Positions 42,544-50,309 of a DNA stretch of 52,604 nucleotides are shown here, piece after piece. The notes under the pieces are model-generated. The model was not told the DNA's origin, searched no databases, and was given only the letters and a program-made list of their open reading frames with translations. This DNA comes from Bryobacterales bacterium (GTDB lineage Bacteria; Acidobacteriota; Terriglobia; Bryobacterales; Bryobacteraceae): assembly GCA_020851555.1 (NCBI GenBank), contig JADZCM010000051.1:1-52604 (forward strand), in the 5' to 3' direction. How positions within the stretch are numbered: position 1 is the first letter of the stretch; every line of letters begins with the position of its first letter. A program made the position numbers and the translations under genes.

Positions 42544-42634
42544 GGCAGGGGCATGCCCCGCTCCAACTGAACCACCGGCTTGACGCAAGCCTCGGCGCCC
42601 AGTCCGCGGGTACGCCGGCTCTACTCCGCTGCTT
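42544..42634. terminator. convergent gap with two short palindromes
   Basis: GGGGCATGCCCC (42548-42559) and GGCTTG-ACG-CAAGCC (42577-42591) lie between the converging unknown gene and feoB. They might form a bidirectional terminator, but neither is followed by a T-run on either strand. Confidence 0.25.
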
Positions 42635-44533
42635 CTACGCCAGCCAACGCACGATGAGGTTCGCCATGAAGGCTCCGGCATAGGCCAGGCTGCCCATGTA
42701 GGCGAACTGCACTGCGGGCCACTTCCATCCGCCCGTCTCCCGGCGGACCACCGCTATGGTGGCGAAGCACTGCATGGCAAAAGCGAAAAAGACCAGCAGC
42801 GCCACGGCTCCGCCCAGGCTCAGGTCCGCGCGCAAGGCGGCGGCAAGAGCCTGAGACCCGGCCTCGCCTTCCATCCCATAGATCGTTCCGAGAGTGCTCA
42901 CGATCACCTCCCGGGCAGCCAGCGAACTGATCAGCCCCACTCCGATCTTCCAGTTGAATCCCAGCGGCCGGATGACCGGCTCGAGGGTCCTTCCCAGCGT
43001 CCCGATGAGGCTCTCTTCGATGGGCGGAGCTTGCCCGTTCACCAGGGGCAGGTGAGCGAGTCCCCACAACACCACCGCCACGAGCAGGATGACCGTCCCC
43101 GCCCGCCACAGGAAGATCTTGGCGCGGTCCAGCAGCCTCAGGCCGATCGAGCGCACCGTGGGCCAGCGGTAAGGAGGCATTTCCAGCAGGAAAGGCGTCG
43201 GCTCGCTCTTCAGCACGGAGGACTTCAGCAGCTTGGCCGTGAAGAAGGCCGCCAGGAATCCGAGGAGGTAGAGCCCCACCAGCGCGGCCGCGCGGGTGCC
43301 GACGAAGGCCCCCAGCAGCGGGTGGTCCGGAAGAAAGGCGGCGATGATCAGCGTGTACACCGGCAGACGCGCCGAACAGGTCATGAAGGGGGCGATCAGT
43401 ATGGTCGCGATGCGGTCCCGCTTGTTCTCGATGGCCCGTGTGGCCAGCACCGCGGGCACGGCGCAGGCGTAAGCCGACAACAGGGGGATGAAGGACTTGC
43501 CCTGCAAGCCCACGCGCGCCATGGTCCGATCTGCGATCACCGCCGCCCGGGCCAGATAGCCGGAGTCCTCCAGCACCCCCAGCAGAAGGAACAGGAGCAG
43601 GATCTGGGGGAGAAACACGATCACCGAACCCACCCCGTCCCAGACGCCTTCGATAAGAAGCGAGCGGATGGCCGACTCGGGCATGGTGCGCGCGAGCCAC
43701 GAACCCGACCCCGCAACCGCCCACTGGATGCCGTCCATGAGCGGCTTGGCCCCGGTGAACATGCCCTGGAACACCACCAGGACCACGGCCGCCAGAATCA
43801 AGGGGCCGGCCAGCGGGTGCAGGAAGACGGCGTCCAGCCGGTGGGTCCAAACGGGGGGCGCCGGCGGGCGATAGGAAGCTCGCCGTCCGACCTGGCCTGC
43901 CCACTTGCGGCAGCCGGGCAGGTCGTATACGGCGGGCAGGTCCACCGGGGCCGGCACGCTGATGGCGCCCGACAGGAACTCGTACACGGCCTGCATGCCT
44001 TCGCCCTCGATGCTGCTGACCAGCGTGACGGGCGCTCCCAGTTGGTGCGCCAGCGCCGCCGTATCCACCACTCCTTCGCGCCTGCGAAGTTCGTCGGCCA
44101 TGTTCAGGATGACCAGCGTCGGCAGGCCCAGCGAGAGGACCGGAGCGGCCAGCGTCAGGTGCCGGGAGAGGTTCGTCGAGTCCAGAATCAACAGTACGGC
44201 GTCGGGCCGGGAGATTCCGTCCATCTGGCCCGCCAGCACGTCGCGGGTGACACGCTCGTCCTCGGAGCGGGGCGACAGGCTGTACACGCCGGGCAGATCC
44301 ACCAGGCAAACCTCGCTGTCTTCGGCCACCTTCGCGCGCCCGACGCGATGTTCGACCGTAACCCCCGGGAAGTTCGCCACTTTCTGCCGCAGGCCCGTCA
44401 GCCGGTTGAACAGTGTTGACTTGCCCGAGTTGGGCGGGCCGACAATCGCCACCGTGCGGGTGCGGTTCTGGAGCAAGCCTTTGGCATCTGGGGATCTCAG
44501 GCCCGAAAGATGGCAACTGCCACAGGCGCTCAT
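42635..44533 (-). CDS. feoB: ferrous iron transport protein B
   Basis: 632 residues from ATG 44533. N-terminal GTPase: G1 GPPNSGKST, G3 DLPG, G4 NMAD; then membrane core with the FeoB gate segments GSVIVFLPQILLLFLLLGVLEDSGYLARAA and SFIPLLSAYACAVPAVLATRAIENKRDR (Cys-containing core), and a C-terminal membrane group. It imports Fe2+ across the inner membrane. The protein is shorter than the about 770 residues of E. coli FeoB, mainly in the linker. An N-terminal MSACGSCHLSGL segment has a CxxCH-like trio not typical of FeoB. It follows feoA by 8 nt. Confidence 0.92.
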   Translation of the reverse strand: MSACGSCHLSGLRSPDAKGLLQNRTRTVAIVGPPNSGKSTLFNRLTGLRQKVANFPGVTVEHRVGRAKVAEDSEVCLVDLPGVYSLSPRSEDERVTRDVLAGQMDGISRPDAVLLILDSTNLSRHLTLAAPVLSLGLPTLVILNMADELRRREGVVDTAALAHQLGAPVTLVSSIEGEGMQAVYEFLSGAISVPAPVDLPAVYDLPGCRKWAGQVGRRASYRPPAPPVWTHRLDAVFLHPLAGPLILAAVVLVVFQGMFTGAKPLMDGIQWAVAGSGSWLARTMPESAIRSLLIEGVWDGVGSVIVFLPQILLLFLLLGVLEDSGYLARAAVIADRTMARVGLQGKSFIPLLSAYACAVPAVLATRAIENKRDRIATILIAPFMTCSARLPVYTLIIAAFLPDHPLLGAFVGTRAAALVGLYLLGFLAAFFTAKLLKSSVLKSEPTPFLLEMPPYRWPTVRSIGLRLLDRAKIFLWRAGTVILLVAVVLWGLAHLPLVNGQAPPIEESLIGTLGRTLEPVIRPLGFNWKIGVGLISSLAAREVIVSTLGTIYGMEGEAGSQALAAALRADLSLGGAVALLVFFAFAMQCFATIAVVRRETGGWKWPAVQFAYMGSLAYAGAFMANLIVRWLA

Positions 44534-44541
44534 AGCCTCAC

Positions 44542-44850
44542 CTACGGGACCGGCGCCGCGGGATGACGCAGTTTCAGATGGACGGCCGTCTCCCGCCTCA
44601 CCGCGACTTCCGTCCCGTCCACCCGGAAGACCCGCGGATCGCCTCCCGGCGCGCAACCGGCGGCCGTGACGAGAGTTCCGGGCACGAAGCCCAGTTCCAT
44701 CAGCCGGCGGGCCGCCTCGGGCGGCAGGTCGATGTGATCCAGAATCCCCTGTTCGCCCCGGTGCAGATCACCCAGGTGAAGCGGCTCGGCCCCTCTGCCG
44801 CCACGATGTCTCCGGCGGCGCCTCTTATTGAAACTGGGTTGCAACAACAT
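44542..44850 (-). CDS. feoA: FeoA-domain protein
   Basis: 102 residues with a basic N-terminal tail (KRRRRRHRGGRG) followed by the FeoA SH3-like fold: LPPEAARRLMELGFVPGTLVTAAGCAPGGDPRVFRVDGTEVAVRRETA. The LMELGFVPG turn is the family hallmark. FeoA assists FeoB, perhaps by touching its G domain. The gene leads the feoAB operon and is divergent from the rpiB-like gene. The exact start is uncertain because the basic tail is not seen in most FeoA. Confidence 0.85.
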   Translation of the reverse strand: MLLQPSFNKRRRRRHRGGRGAEPLHLGDLHRGEQGILDHIDLPPEAARRLMELGFVPGTLVTAAGCAPGGDPRVFRVDGTEVAVRRETAVHLKLRHPAAPVP

Positions 44851-45020
44851 TCCAGTATGCGCCTGTCCGGTTCAGCAGTCAAGTGCGTTCTGGAGGCGGG
44901 TTTGGCGCCCCCGGCGTCGCCCGGCGCCTCCGGCCCGCGCCACGGAGGCATCGAGGAGATTTTCGCCCGGCTTGACAACGGGGCGGAGTCTGCTCAACAA
45001 TGTTGCCGGGTACAGCGGCC
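44851..45020. promoter_or_regulatory. divergent feoA / rpiB-like region with TTGACA -35
   Basis: TTGACA at 44972-44977 and AACAAT at 44996-45001 with an 18-nt spacer form a plausible plus-strand promoter for the rpiB-like gene; the -10 overlaps an ATG at 45000, favouring a later start. No convincing Fur or DtxR box is visible to me. Confidence 0.4.
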
Positions 45021-45563
45021 TTGAAGCGGCGTCTGTTCTTGCGGGCCAGTGCGGCGCTGCCGGCAGCGGCGGTTGCCCTGCCGGGCGCGCGGGAAGCGAG
45101 TGGTGCGATGCGGATTGCCTTGGGCAATGACCACGCGGGATATCCGCTGAAAGGCGCGGTTCTCCAGTTGTTGCAGTCCTGGAAACACTCCGTCAAGGAC
45201 TGCGGGTCGTTCACGCCCGACCCGGTGGATTTTCCGGACATCGTGGCGCTGGTTTGCGCCGAGATCAAGGCGGGACGGGCGGAGCGCGGCGTCCTGGTCT
45301 GCGGGACGGGCATCGGGGCGGCCATGGCCGCCAACAAGACGCACGGCATCCGGGCGGCGCTGTGCCACGATACCTACTCCGCCCGCCAGTGCGTGGAGCA
45401 CGACGACGCCAATGTCCTCTGCTTCGGCGCGCAGATCATCGGCCCCACCATCGCCGAAGAGGTTCTGAAGGGCTTCCTGAACGCCAGGTTCAGCACGGAG
45501 GAGCAGTTCCGCCGCCGGGTCCGGAAACTCAATCAACTGGACATGGCGCCGCCCGGCAAATAG
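45021..45563 (+). CDS. RpiB/LacAB-type sugar-phosphate isomerase with Tat-like signal
   Basis: TTG 45021 gives 180 residues starting KRRLFLRASAALPAAAVALPG, a twin-Arg signal with an Ala-rich hydrophobic core; ATG 45000 and ATG 45108 are alternatives, the last giving only the mature enzyme. The domain is a complete RpiB: MRIALGNDHAGYPLKG, the LVCGTGIGAAMAANK loop with the catalytic Cys, RAALCHDTYSARQCVEHDDANVLCFGAQIIG with the active-site His. RpiB interconverts ribose-5-P and ribulose-5-P; an exported enzyme would meet few sugar phosphates, so its substrate may differ. It lies 8 nt before the radical SAM gene. Confidence 0.82.
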   Translation: MKRRLFLRASAALPAAAVALPGAREASGAMRIALGNDHAGYPLKGAVLQLLQSWKHSVKDCGSFTPDPVDFPDIVALVCAEIKAGRAERGVLVCGTGIGAAMAANKTHGIRAALCHDTYSARQCVEHDDANVLCFGAQIIGPTIAEEVLKGFLNARFSTEEQFRRRVRKLNQLDMAPPGK

Positions 45564-45571
45564 AGGCAGGA

Positions 45572-46603
45572 ATGCCGGCTGCGGACTCCCAGTTCATCGT
45601 CGAAGCGAAGTACTACGAGAAACAGGCCAACCGCAAAATCAAGTGCGTGCTTTGCCCGCGGGAGTGCGTCATCGACGACCGCGAACGCGGCTATTGCGGC
45701 GTGCGCGAAAACAGGGGAGGCACGTACTACTCGCTGGTCCATTCGCGCGTCTGCGCGGCTCACGTGGATCCCGTGGAGAAAAAGCCCTTTTTCCACTTCT
45801 ACCCGGGGACGTTGGCGTTCTCCATCGCCACGGCCGGCTGCAACGTGAACTGCAAGATGTGCCAGAACTGGGAGATCTCGCAGGCGAGGCCGGAGCAGGT
45901 GGAGAGCCGCTATCTCCCGCCCCGGCAGGTGGCGGCGCTGGCGAAGCAGAACGATTGCCACTCGATCGCGTACACCTACAGCGAGCCGGTGGTCTTCTTC
46001 GAGTACATGCTGGACACGGCCGCCGCCGGCCGCGCGGCGGGCGTGAAGAGCGCGGTGGTCTCGGGCGGCTACATTCACCAGGACCCGCTCCGGGAACTCT
46101 GCCGCCGCGTGGACGCCATCAAGATCGACTTGAAGGCATTCACGCAGAAATTCTACACGGACATTGTCAACGGCGAACTGAAACCGGTCCTTGACACGCT
46201 GACGACGATACGCAAGATGGGCACATGGACCGAGATCGTCTACCTGGTGGTGCCGGGCCTCAACGACAGCAGCCAGGAATTCCGCGGCCTGGCCCAGTGG
46301 GTCAAGGGGAACCTGGGCGTGGATGTTCCGGTGCACTTCTCCCGCTTCCATCCGCAATACCTGCTGAAGAACCTGCCGCCCACTCCGCTGGCTACGCTGG
46401 AGCGCGCCAAGGCCATATGCGACGCCGAAGGCCTCCAGTTCGTCTACATCGGCAACGTGCCGGGCCACCCCGCGGAGAAGACCTACTGCCCTAAGTGCCG
46501 CCGCGTGGTGGTGGACCGCGCGGGCTATCTCATCCGCGGCCTGCACATCGTCAAAGGCCGCTGCCGGTATTGCCGGCAACCCGTTGCCGGCGTATGGGGG
46601 TGA
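45572..46603 (+). CDS. amrS: AmmeMemoRadiSam-system radical SAM protein (AmrS)
   Basis: 343 residues from ATG 45572 (GAGGCAGG upstream). The radical SAM cluster motif CNVNCKMC (Cys90, Cys94, Cys97) is within IATAGCNVNCKMCQNWEISQ. N-terminal Cys residues (CVLCPREC, YCGV, about 25-42) and a C-terminal pair of CxxC motifs (YCPKC, CRYC) suggest extra metal sites, as in the AmrS family related to pyruvate formate-lyase activase. AmrS, Memo and AMMECR1 occur together in many archaea and bacteria, but the reaction is not firmly established. It is followed 5 nt later by the Memo-AMMECR1 fusion. Confidence 0.9.
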   Translation: MPAADSQFIVEAKYYEKQANRKIKCVLCPRECVIDDRERGYCGVRENRGGTYYSLVHSRVCAAHVDPVEKKPFFHFYPGTLAFSIATAGCNVNCKMCQNWEISQARPEQVESRYLPPRQVAALAKQNDCHSIAYTYSEPVVFFEYMLDTAAAGRAAGVKSAVVSGGYIHQDPLRELCRRVDAIKIDLKAFTQKFYTDIVNGELKPVLDTLTTIRKMGTWTEIVYLVVPGLNDSSQEFRGLAQWVKGNLGVDVPVHFSRFHPQYLLKNLPPTPLATLERAKAICDAEGLQFVYIGNVPGHPAEKTYCPKCRRVVVDRAGYLIRGLHIVKGRCRYCRQPVAGVWG

Positions 46604-46608
46604 CTCTC

Positions 46609-48126
46609 ATGAACCGGAGGAGACTGCTGCCCGCGTTGCTGCTCTTCTGTGCGCAGGCGGCCCGCCAGGCTCAATCGCAGAGGGTGAGGCCAGCGGCCGT
46701 GGCCGACGCGTTCTACCCCGCCGACGCCAAAGAACTCGTCCGGATGATCGACGGCTTCCTGGCCGCGGCCAAGCCGCCGGAGGTGAAGGAGGTTGTGGCG
46801 CTGGTGGCGCCGCACGCCGGATACCTCTACTCGGGCGGTGTGGCGGCCCACGCCTACGCGCTCCTCAAAGGAAGAAAAGTGGAGCGCGTCGTGGTGATCT
46901 CTCCGTCTCACGTCGAAGCGTTCCCCTTCTCGGCCGTCTATGACGGCGCGGCCTACGCGACGCCCTTGGGCCAGGCGCCCGTGGACTCCGCTTTCGCCGC
47001 CGCGCTGGCCAAGAGCAGCCGCCGGATACAGGTGTCGGGGCGCGGGCACAATCCGGTGGGAGGCCGCGCCGAGCACGCCCTGGAAGTGCAACTCCCGTTC
47101 CTGCAACGCGTCCTGGGCCAGTTCAAACTGGTGCCCATCGTCATGGGCGACCAGAGCTACGAGTCCTGCCGGGCGCTGGGGCTGGCGCTGGCCGGCAACG
47201 TGCACGACGGGAGCACCGTCCTCATCGCGTCCAGCGACCTCTCGCACTATCATCCCTACGAGGACGCGGTGAAGATGGACCGCAAGACCCTGCGCGCCAT
47301 AGAGGAATGGGACTACCTGAGCCTGCTCAGAAACACGGAGGCCCGCGTGTGGGAGGCCTGCGGCGCCGGGCCGATTGCGGCCGCCATGATCGCATCCGAG
47401 CGGCTCGGGGCCAGGCAGGCCAGAATCCTGGCCTATGCCAACTCCGGCGACACCGCTGGAGACCGCAGGCAGGTCGTGGGCTATGGCGCCGTGGCGATTT
47501 CCAGAGGCGGAAATCCGGGCCCCCCGGCCGGCGCGAAACCGGTGATCGGGGAGGCGGAACGCAAGGAGTTGTTCGCCATTGCCAGACGGTCGGTGGAGTC
47601 CGTGGTGCGCAACCGCAAGATGCTGGCGGATCCCACCCCGGCGGCGGAGGCTCTGTGGCAGGAGCGCGGCGCGTTCGTCACGCTCAGGGAGCACGGCGAT
47701 TTGCGCGGCTGCATCGGGTATTCCGCCCCCATCAAGCCGCTGGCGCTCACGGTGCGCGATGTGGCCGCGTACGCGGCCGTTAACGACGGCCGGTTCCGCC
47801 CCGTTTCCAGGGAGGAATTGCCTCTGCTGGAGTACGAGATCTCCGTGCTTTCGCCCCTGCGCAGGGTTCTGAACATCGAGGAGATCGTCGTGGGGCGCCA
47901 CGGTCTGGTGATCAAGCAGGGGGAGCGGGAAGGGCTGCTGCTCCCTCAGGTTCCGCTCGAACAGGGCTGGGACCGGAAGACCTTTCTGGAGATGACCTGC
48001 GACAAGGCCGGTCTCCTCAAGGACGCCTGGAAGGACCCGCGTACCGACATCTTCGCCTTCACCGCGCAGGTGCTCGAGGAGCACGGAGCAGCACCGCCGC
48101 GAGCGACGCAAGCGAAACCACGCTGA
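46609..48126 (+). CDS. exported Memo-AMMECR1 fusion (AmmeMemoRadiSam B and A)
   Basis: 505 residues from ATG 46609 (ATG 46594 overlaps amrS and is less likely). A signal peptide (RRRLLPALLLFCAQAARQAQS) is followed by a Memo domain (about 30-310; LVAPHAGYLYSGGVAAHAYA, SPSHVEAFPFSAVYDG, SSDLSHYHPYEDA), a LigB dioxygenase-like metal fold, and an AMMECR1 domain (about 325-495) with the invariant LRGCIG motif in LREHGDLRGCIGYSAPI. Memo and AMMECR1 are usually separate or fused cytosolic proteins; here the leader suggests export. The 3' end overlaps the convergent membrane gene by 68 bp. Confidence 0.88.
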   Translation: MNRRRLLPALLLFCAQAARQAQSQRVRPAAVADAFYPADAKELVRMIDGFLAAAKPPEVKEVVALVAPHAGYLYSGGVAAHAYALLKGRKVERVVVISPSHVEAFPFSAVYDGAAYATPLGQAPVDSAFAAALAKSSRRIQVSGRGHNPVGGRAEHALEVQLPFLQRVLGQFKLVPIVMGDQSYESCRALGLALAGNVHDGSTVLIASSDLSHYHPYEDAVKMDRKTLRAIEEWDYLSLLRNTEARVWEACGAGPIAAAMIASERLGARQARILAYANSGDTAGDRRQVVGYGAVAISRGGNPGPPAGAKPVIGEAERKELFAIARRSVESVVRNRKMLADPTPAAEALWQERGAFVTLREHGDLRGCIGYSAPIKPLALTVRDVAAYAAVNDGRFRPVSREELPLLEYEISVLSPLRRVLNIEEIVVGRHGLVIKQGEREGLLLPQVPLEQGWDRKTFLEMTCDKAGLLKDAWKDPRTDIFAFTAQVLEEHGAAPPRATQAKPR

Positions 48127-50287
48127 CCAGCAGGGCCGTCAACCAGAACCCGAACAGCGGGAGCAGCCATGCGCTGATCAGCACGGCGCCCGCCGCCGAC
48201 CCCGCCAGATCCAGGGCGTAGAGCGCCCCCGCCCGGCGGCCCCCTCCACCGGCAAAGTAGATGCGGCTGGCGAGCGGGAATTGAACGCCGCCGATGAGGC
48301 CCGACAGCAGCGCCAGCAGGCCGAACGCCGGAATGGCCGGCGCCCGGGCGACTCCCCAGAAGCTGAGGCACACGGCAAGCGGGGCCGCCACGGTTGCGGT
48401 TTGGACCAAGGCCAGCCGGCGCCAGAGCAGGCTGTCCGGCGCGCGAAGCCCGAGCCAGCTACCCGCCGCCATCCCGGCCATGAACAACGCGATGAGCAAG
48501 GTCAACTGGTGATAAACGTAACCGTGAATCGCCTGAAAACCGGCCAGAAGCAGAATCTGCAAGCCGATCATCGTCAGGCCCGCCGTCGTCACCGACAGGG
48601 CCGCGCAGGCTCCCGGCTTGCGGACGAGCGCCATGCACGCCAGCGCGGAGAGCGCCGCCGCACCCAGGACCGGGCCAAAACCGAGAGACGCTAGGCGCTG
48701 CATCCAGCGGCTCGCCCCGCGGTCCAGGCGCGTGCTCCACAGCACGGAGTTGAAGTAGTAGGCCACCGGCGCAAAATCCCGGTTCACCGGCGTGCCGGGC
48801 TGCGCGCGGAGTTTCCCGGCGGTTGCCTCCATCCTGTCGCTCCCCATGCGGAACGGGATCGAGTATTCCCGCACGTAGGTGGTTTGAATGCCGCGGGATC
48901 GCAGCCTTGCGATGTAGTCCTCCGGACGCTTCAGCAGGAGGCCGGGCGAGTCGGAGGCGAACAGGTGCAGCACCGGTCCCGGCAGGAACGTCACGTGCCG
49001 GAAGGCGCCGCCGAGAGTGAGCCGGATGCATCGGGCCAGTTCCGCCAGCTCCGGACTGATGTAGTTCTCCGAGAAGGCGAGCTTGATGGACAGGACGCCG
49101 CCGGGCTCCAGGCGGCGGTGGGCTTCCCGGAAAAACTCCAGCGTGTAGAAGCGGTTGAGCTGCGCGGTCTGCGGGTCGGGCAGGTTGACGATGATGACGT
49201 CGTAGCGGGCCTCGGCGGTCTTGAGAAACCGCCGGGCATCCAGGTTGCGGACGCGCACCCGGGGGTCGCGCAGCGCCGCATCCGGGGCGTATCTGCGGGC
49301 GAGGCCGGGAATCGCCGGATCGAGTTCCACGTAGTCCAGCCGGCGCAGGCTCGGGTGCTTGAGCGCCTCGCCGAGGCTGCCGTTGACGCCGCCGCCGATG
49401 AGCAGCAGGCTCCCGGGGGCGGGGTGCTGGAGGAGAGCGTAGTGAACGGTTTCCTCGGCTGCCTCCTGGTCGGGGATCGTGGCCACCGGCAGCCCGTTCT
49501 CATAGATCGTAACGCCGTCTTCGCGGTCCACGACCACGAGATTGCCGTAGCGCGAGTTGGCCGTCGCGGCAATCCGGAGGGGACTCCACAGACGCGCCAG
49601 CGACCACCTCTCCAGCCGCGGCGCCGCGGAGGGAATGAGCAGGCCCGCGAATCCGCCCGTAAGCAGAGCCGCGGCGATGAGGCGCAGCGCCGCTCGCTCC
49701 ACCAGCAGGTACGCCGCGGCGAGCAGGTTCAGCCATGAGAGCACGAAGGAGACCTGTAGCGGATCCAGCCGCGGTATCAGAAGCGCGGCGGCCAGCAGGC
49801 CGCCCGCGGCCGCCCCGGCGGATTCCAGGAGGTAGACGCTGGATGTGGATTCCCCGTCCGGAGCCCCGGAGCGGACACGCCAGAGCCCGCTCGCCGAGGC
49901 GAACAGCCATCCGCTGAGCGTACAGAAAGGCGCCAGCACGGCCAAAGAGACCAGTAGGATCGTGCCCAGACCGAAGATCTCGGCGGGCGCCGTTTGGAGC
50001 GAAGCCTTGGCCATGCGGGCGGCCAGGATCGTCAGAGGCAGCGCCAATGAGAGCGCGATCTCAAGGAGGGCGGTCAGGCGGCCGCTGCCGGAAGGGCGCC
50101 GGCCGGCCCGGAAGCCTGTCCCCCCCGCCGCCGCGCCCAGCGCGGTCCACGCCAGCCAGCTCGCCAGCGTGAGGCCCAGCGAGATCTCGGTCCCGCCGAA
50201 CAGCACCAGCAGTTCCCGCATCAGGACAGCCTGGGCCGTAACCGCCGTGAACCCGATCAATGCGACGAGTGGAGCAAGCGCCCGCAT
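48059..50287 (-). CDS. membrane-embedded spermidine synthase-like protein
   Basis: 742 residues from ATG 50287. Residues 1-about 210 have about seven membrane segments; 215-500 form a SpeE-like Rossmann domain: LLLIGGGVNGSLGEALKH (SAM motif I), LDYVELDPAIPGLARRY, VRVRNLDARRFLKTAEARYDVIIVNLPDPQ; a further membrane group follows to the C-terminus. The layout is that of fused MFS-type/spermidine synthase proteins. It may transfer an aminopropyl or methyl-type group at the membrane, but activity is unproven because many relatives are uncharacterised. It diverges from the DUF362 gene by 22 nt, and its 3' end overlaps the Memo-AMMECR1 gene. Confidence 0.82.
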   Translation of the reverse strand: MRALAPLVALIGFTAVTAQAVLMRELLVLFGGTEISLGLTLASWLAWTALGAAAGGTGFRAGRRPSGSGRLTALLEIALSLALPLTILAARMAKASLQTAPAEIFGLGTILLVSLAVLAPFCTLSGWLFASASGLWRVRSGAPDGESTSSVYLLESAGAAAGGLLAAALLIPRLDPLQVSFVLSWLNLLAAAYLLVERAALRLIAAALLTGGFAGLLIPSAAPRLERWSLARLWSPLRIAATANSRYGNLVVVDREDGVTIYENGLPVATIPDQEAAEETVHYALLQHPAPGSLLLIGGGVNGSLGEALKHPSLRRLDYVELDPAIPGLARRYAPDAALRDPRVRVRNLDARRFLKTAEARYDVIIVNLPDPQTAQLNRFYTLEFFREAHRRLEPGGVLSIKLAFSENYISPELAELARCIRLTLGGAFRHVTFLPGPVLHLFASDSPGLLLKRPEDYIARLRSRGIQTTYVREYSIPFRMGSDRMEATAGKLRAQPGTPVNRDFAPVAYYFNSVLWSTRLDRGASRWMQRLASLGFGPVLGAAALSALACMALVRKPGACAALSVTTAGLTMIGLQILLLAGFQAIHGYVYHQLTLLIALFMAGMAAGSWLGLRAPDSLLWRRLALVQTATVAAPLAVCLSFWGVARAPAIPAFGLLALLSGLIGGVQFPLASRIYFAGGGGRRAGALYALDLAGSAAGAVLISAWLLPLFGFWLTALLVSVVSLASLAAVLLRAPRAPAR

Positions 50288-50297
50288 GGCCGGTTGG

Positions 50298-50303
50298 TAG
50301 ACT
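50298..50303 (+). promoter_or_regulatory. -10-like TAGACT, 6 nt before the DUF362 ATG
   Basis: TAGACT is followed by TTGATT and ATG 50310. Four of six bases match TATAAT and no SD lies in the 6-nt spacer, so a leaderless start is possible. No -35 is clear. Confidence 0.4.
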
Positions 50304-50309
50304 TTGATT

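Noticed and set aside
42548..42559. GGGGCATGCCCC palindrome as an operator
   Set aside because: It lies in a convergent gap with no promoter nearby; a terminator part is more likely.
43031..44419. 462-codon plus-strand open frame opposite feoB
   Set aside because: feoB is clear on the other strand; the product is low-complexity.
44851..44999. Fur or DtxR box upstream of feoAB
   Set aside because: I looked for a GATAATGATAATC-like or TTAGGTTAGCCTAA-like palindrome and saw none.
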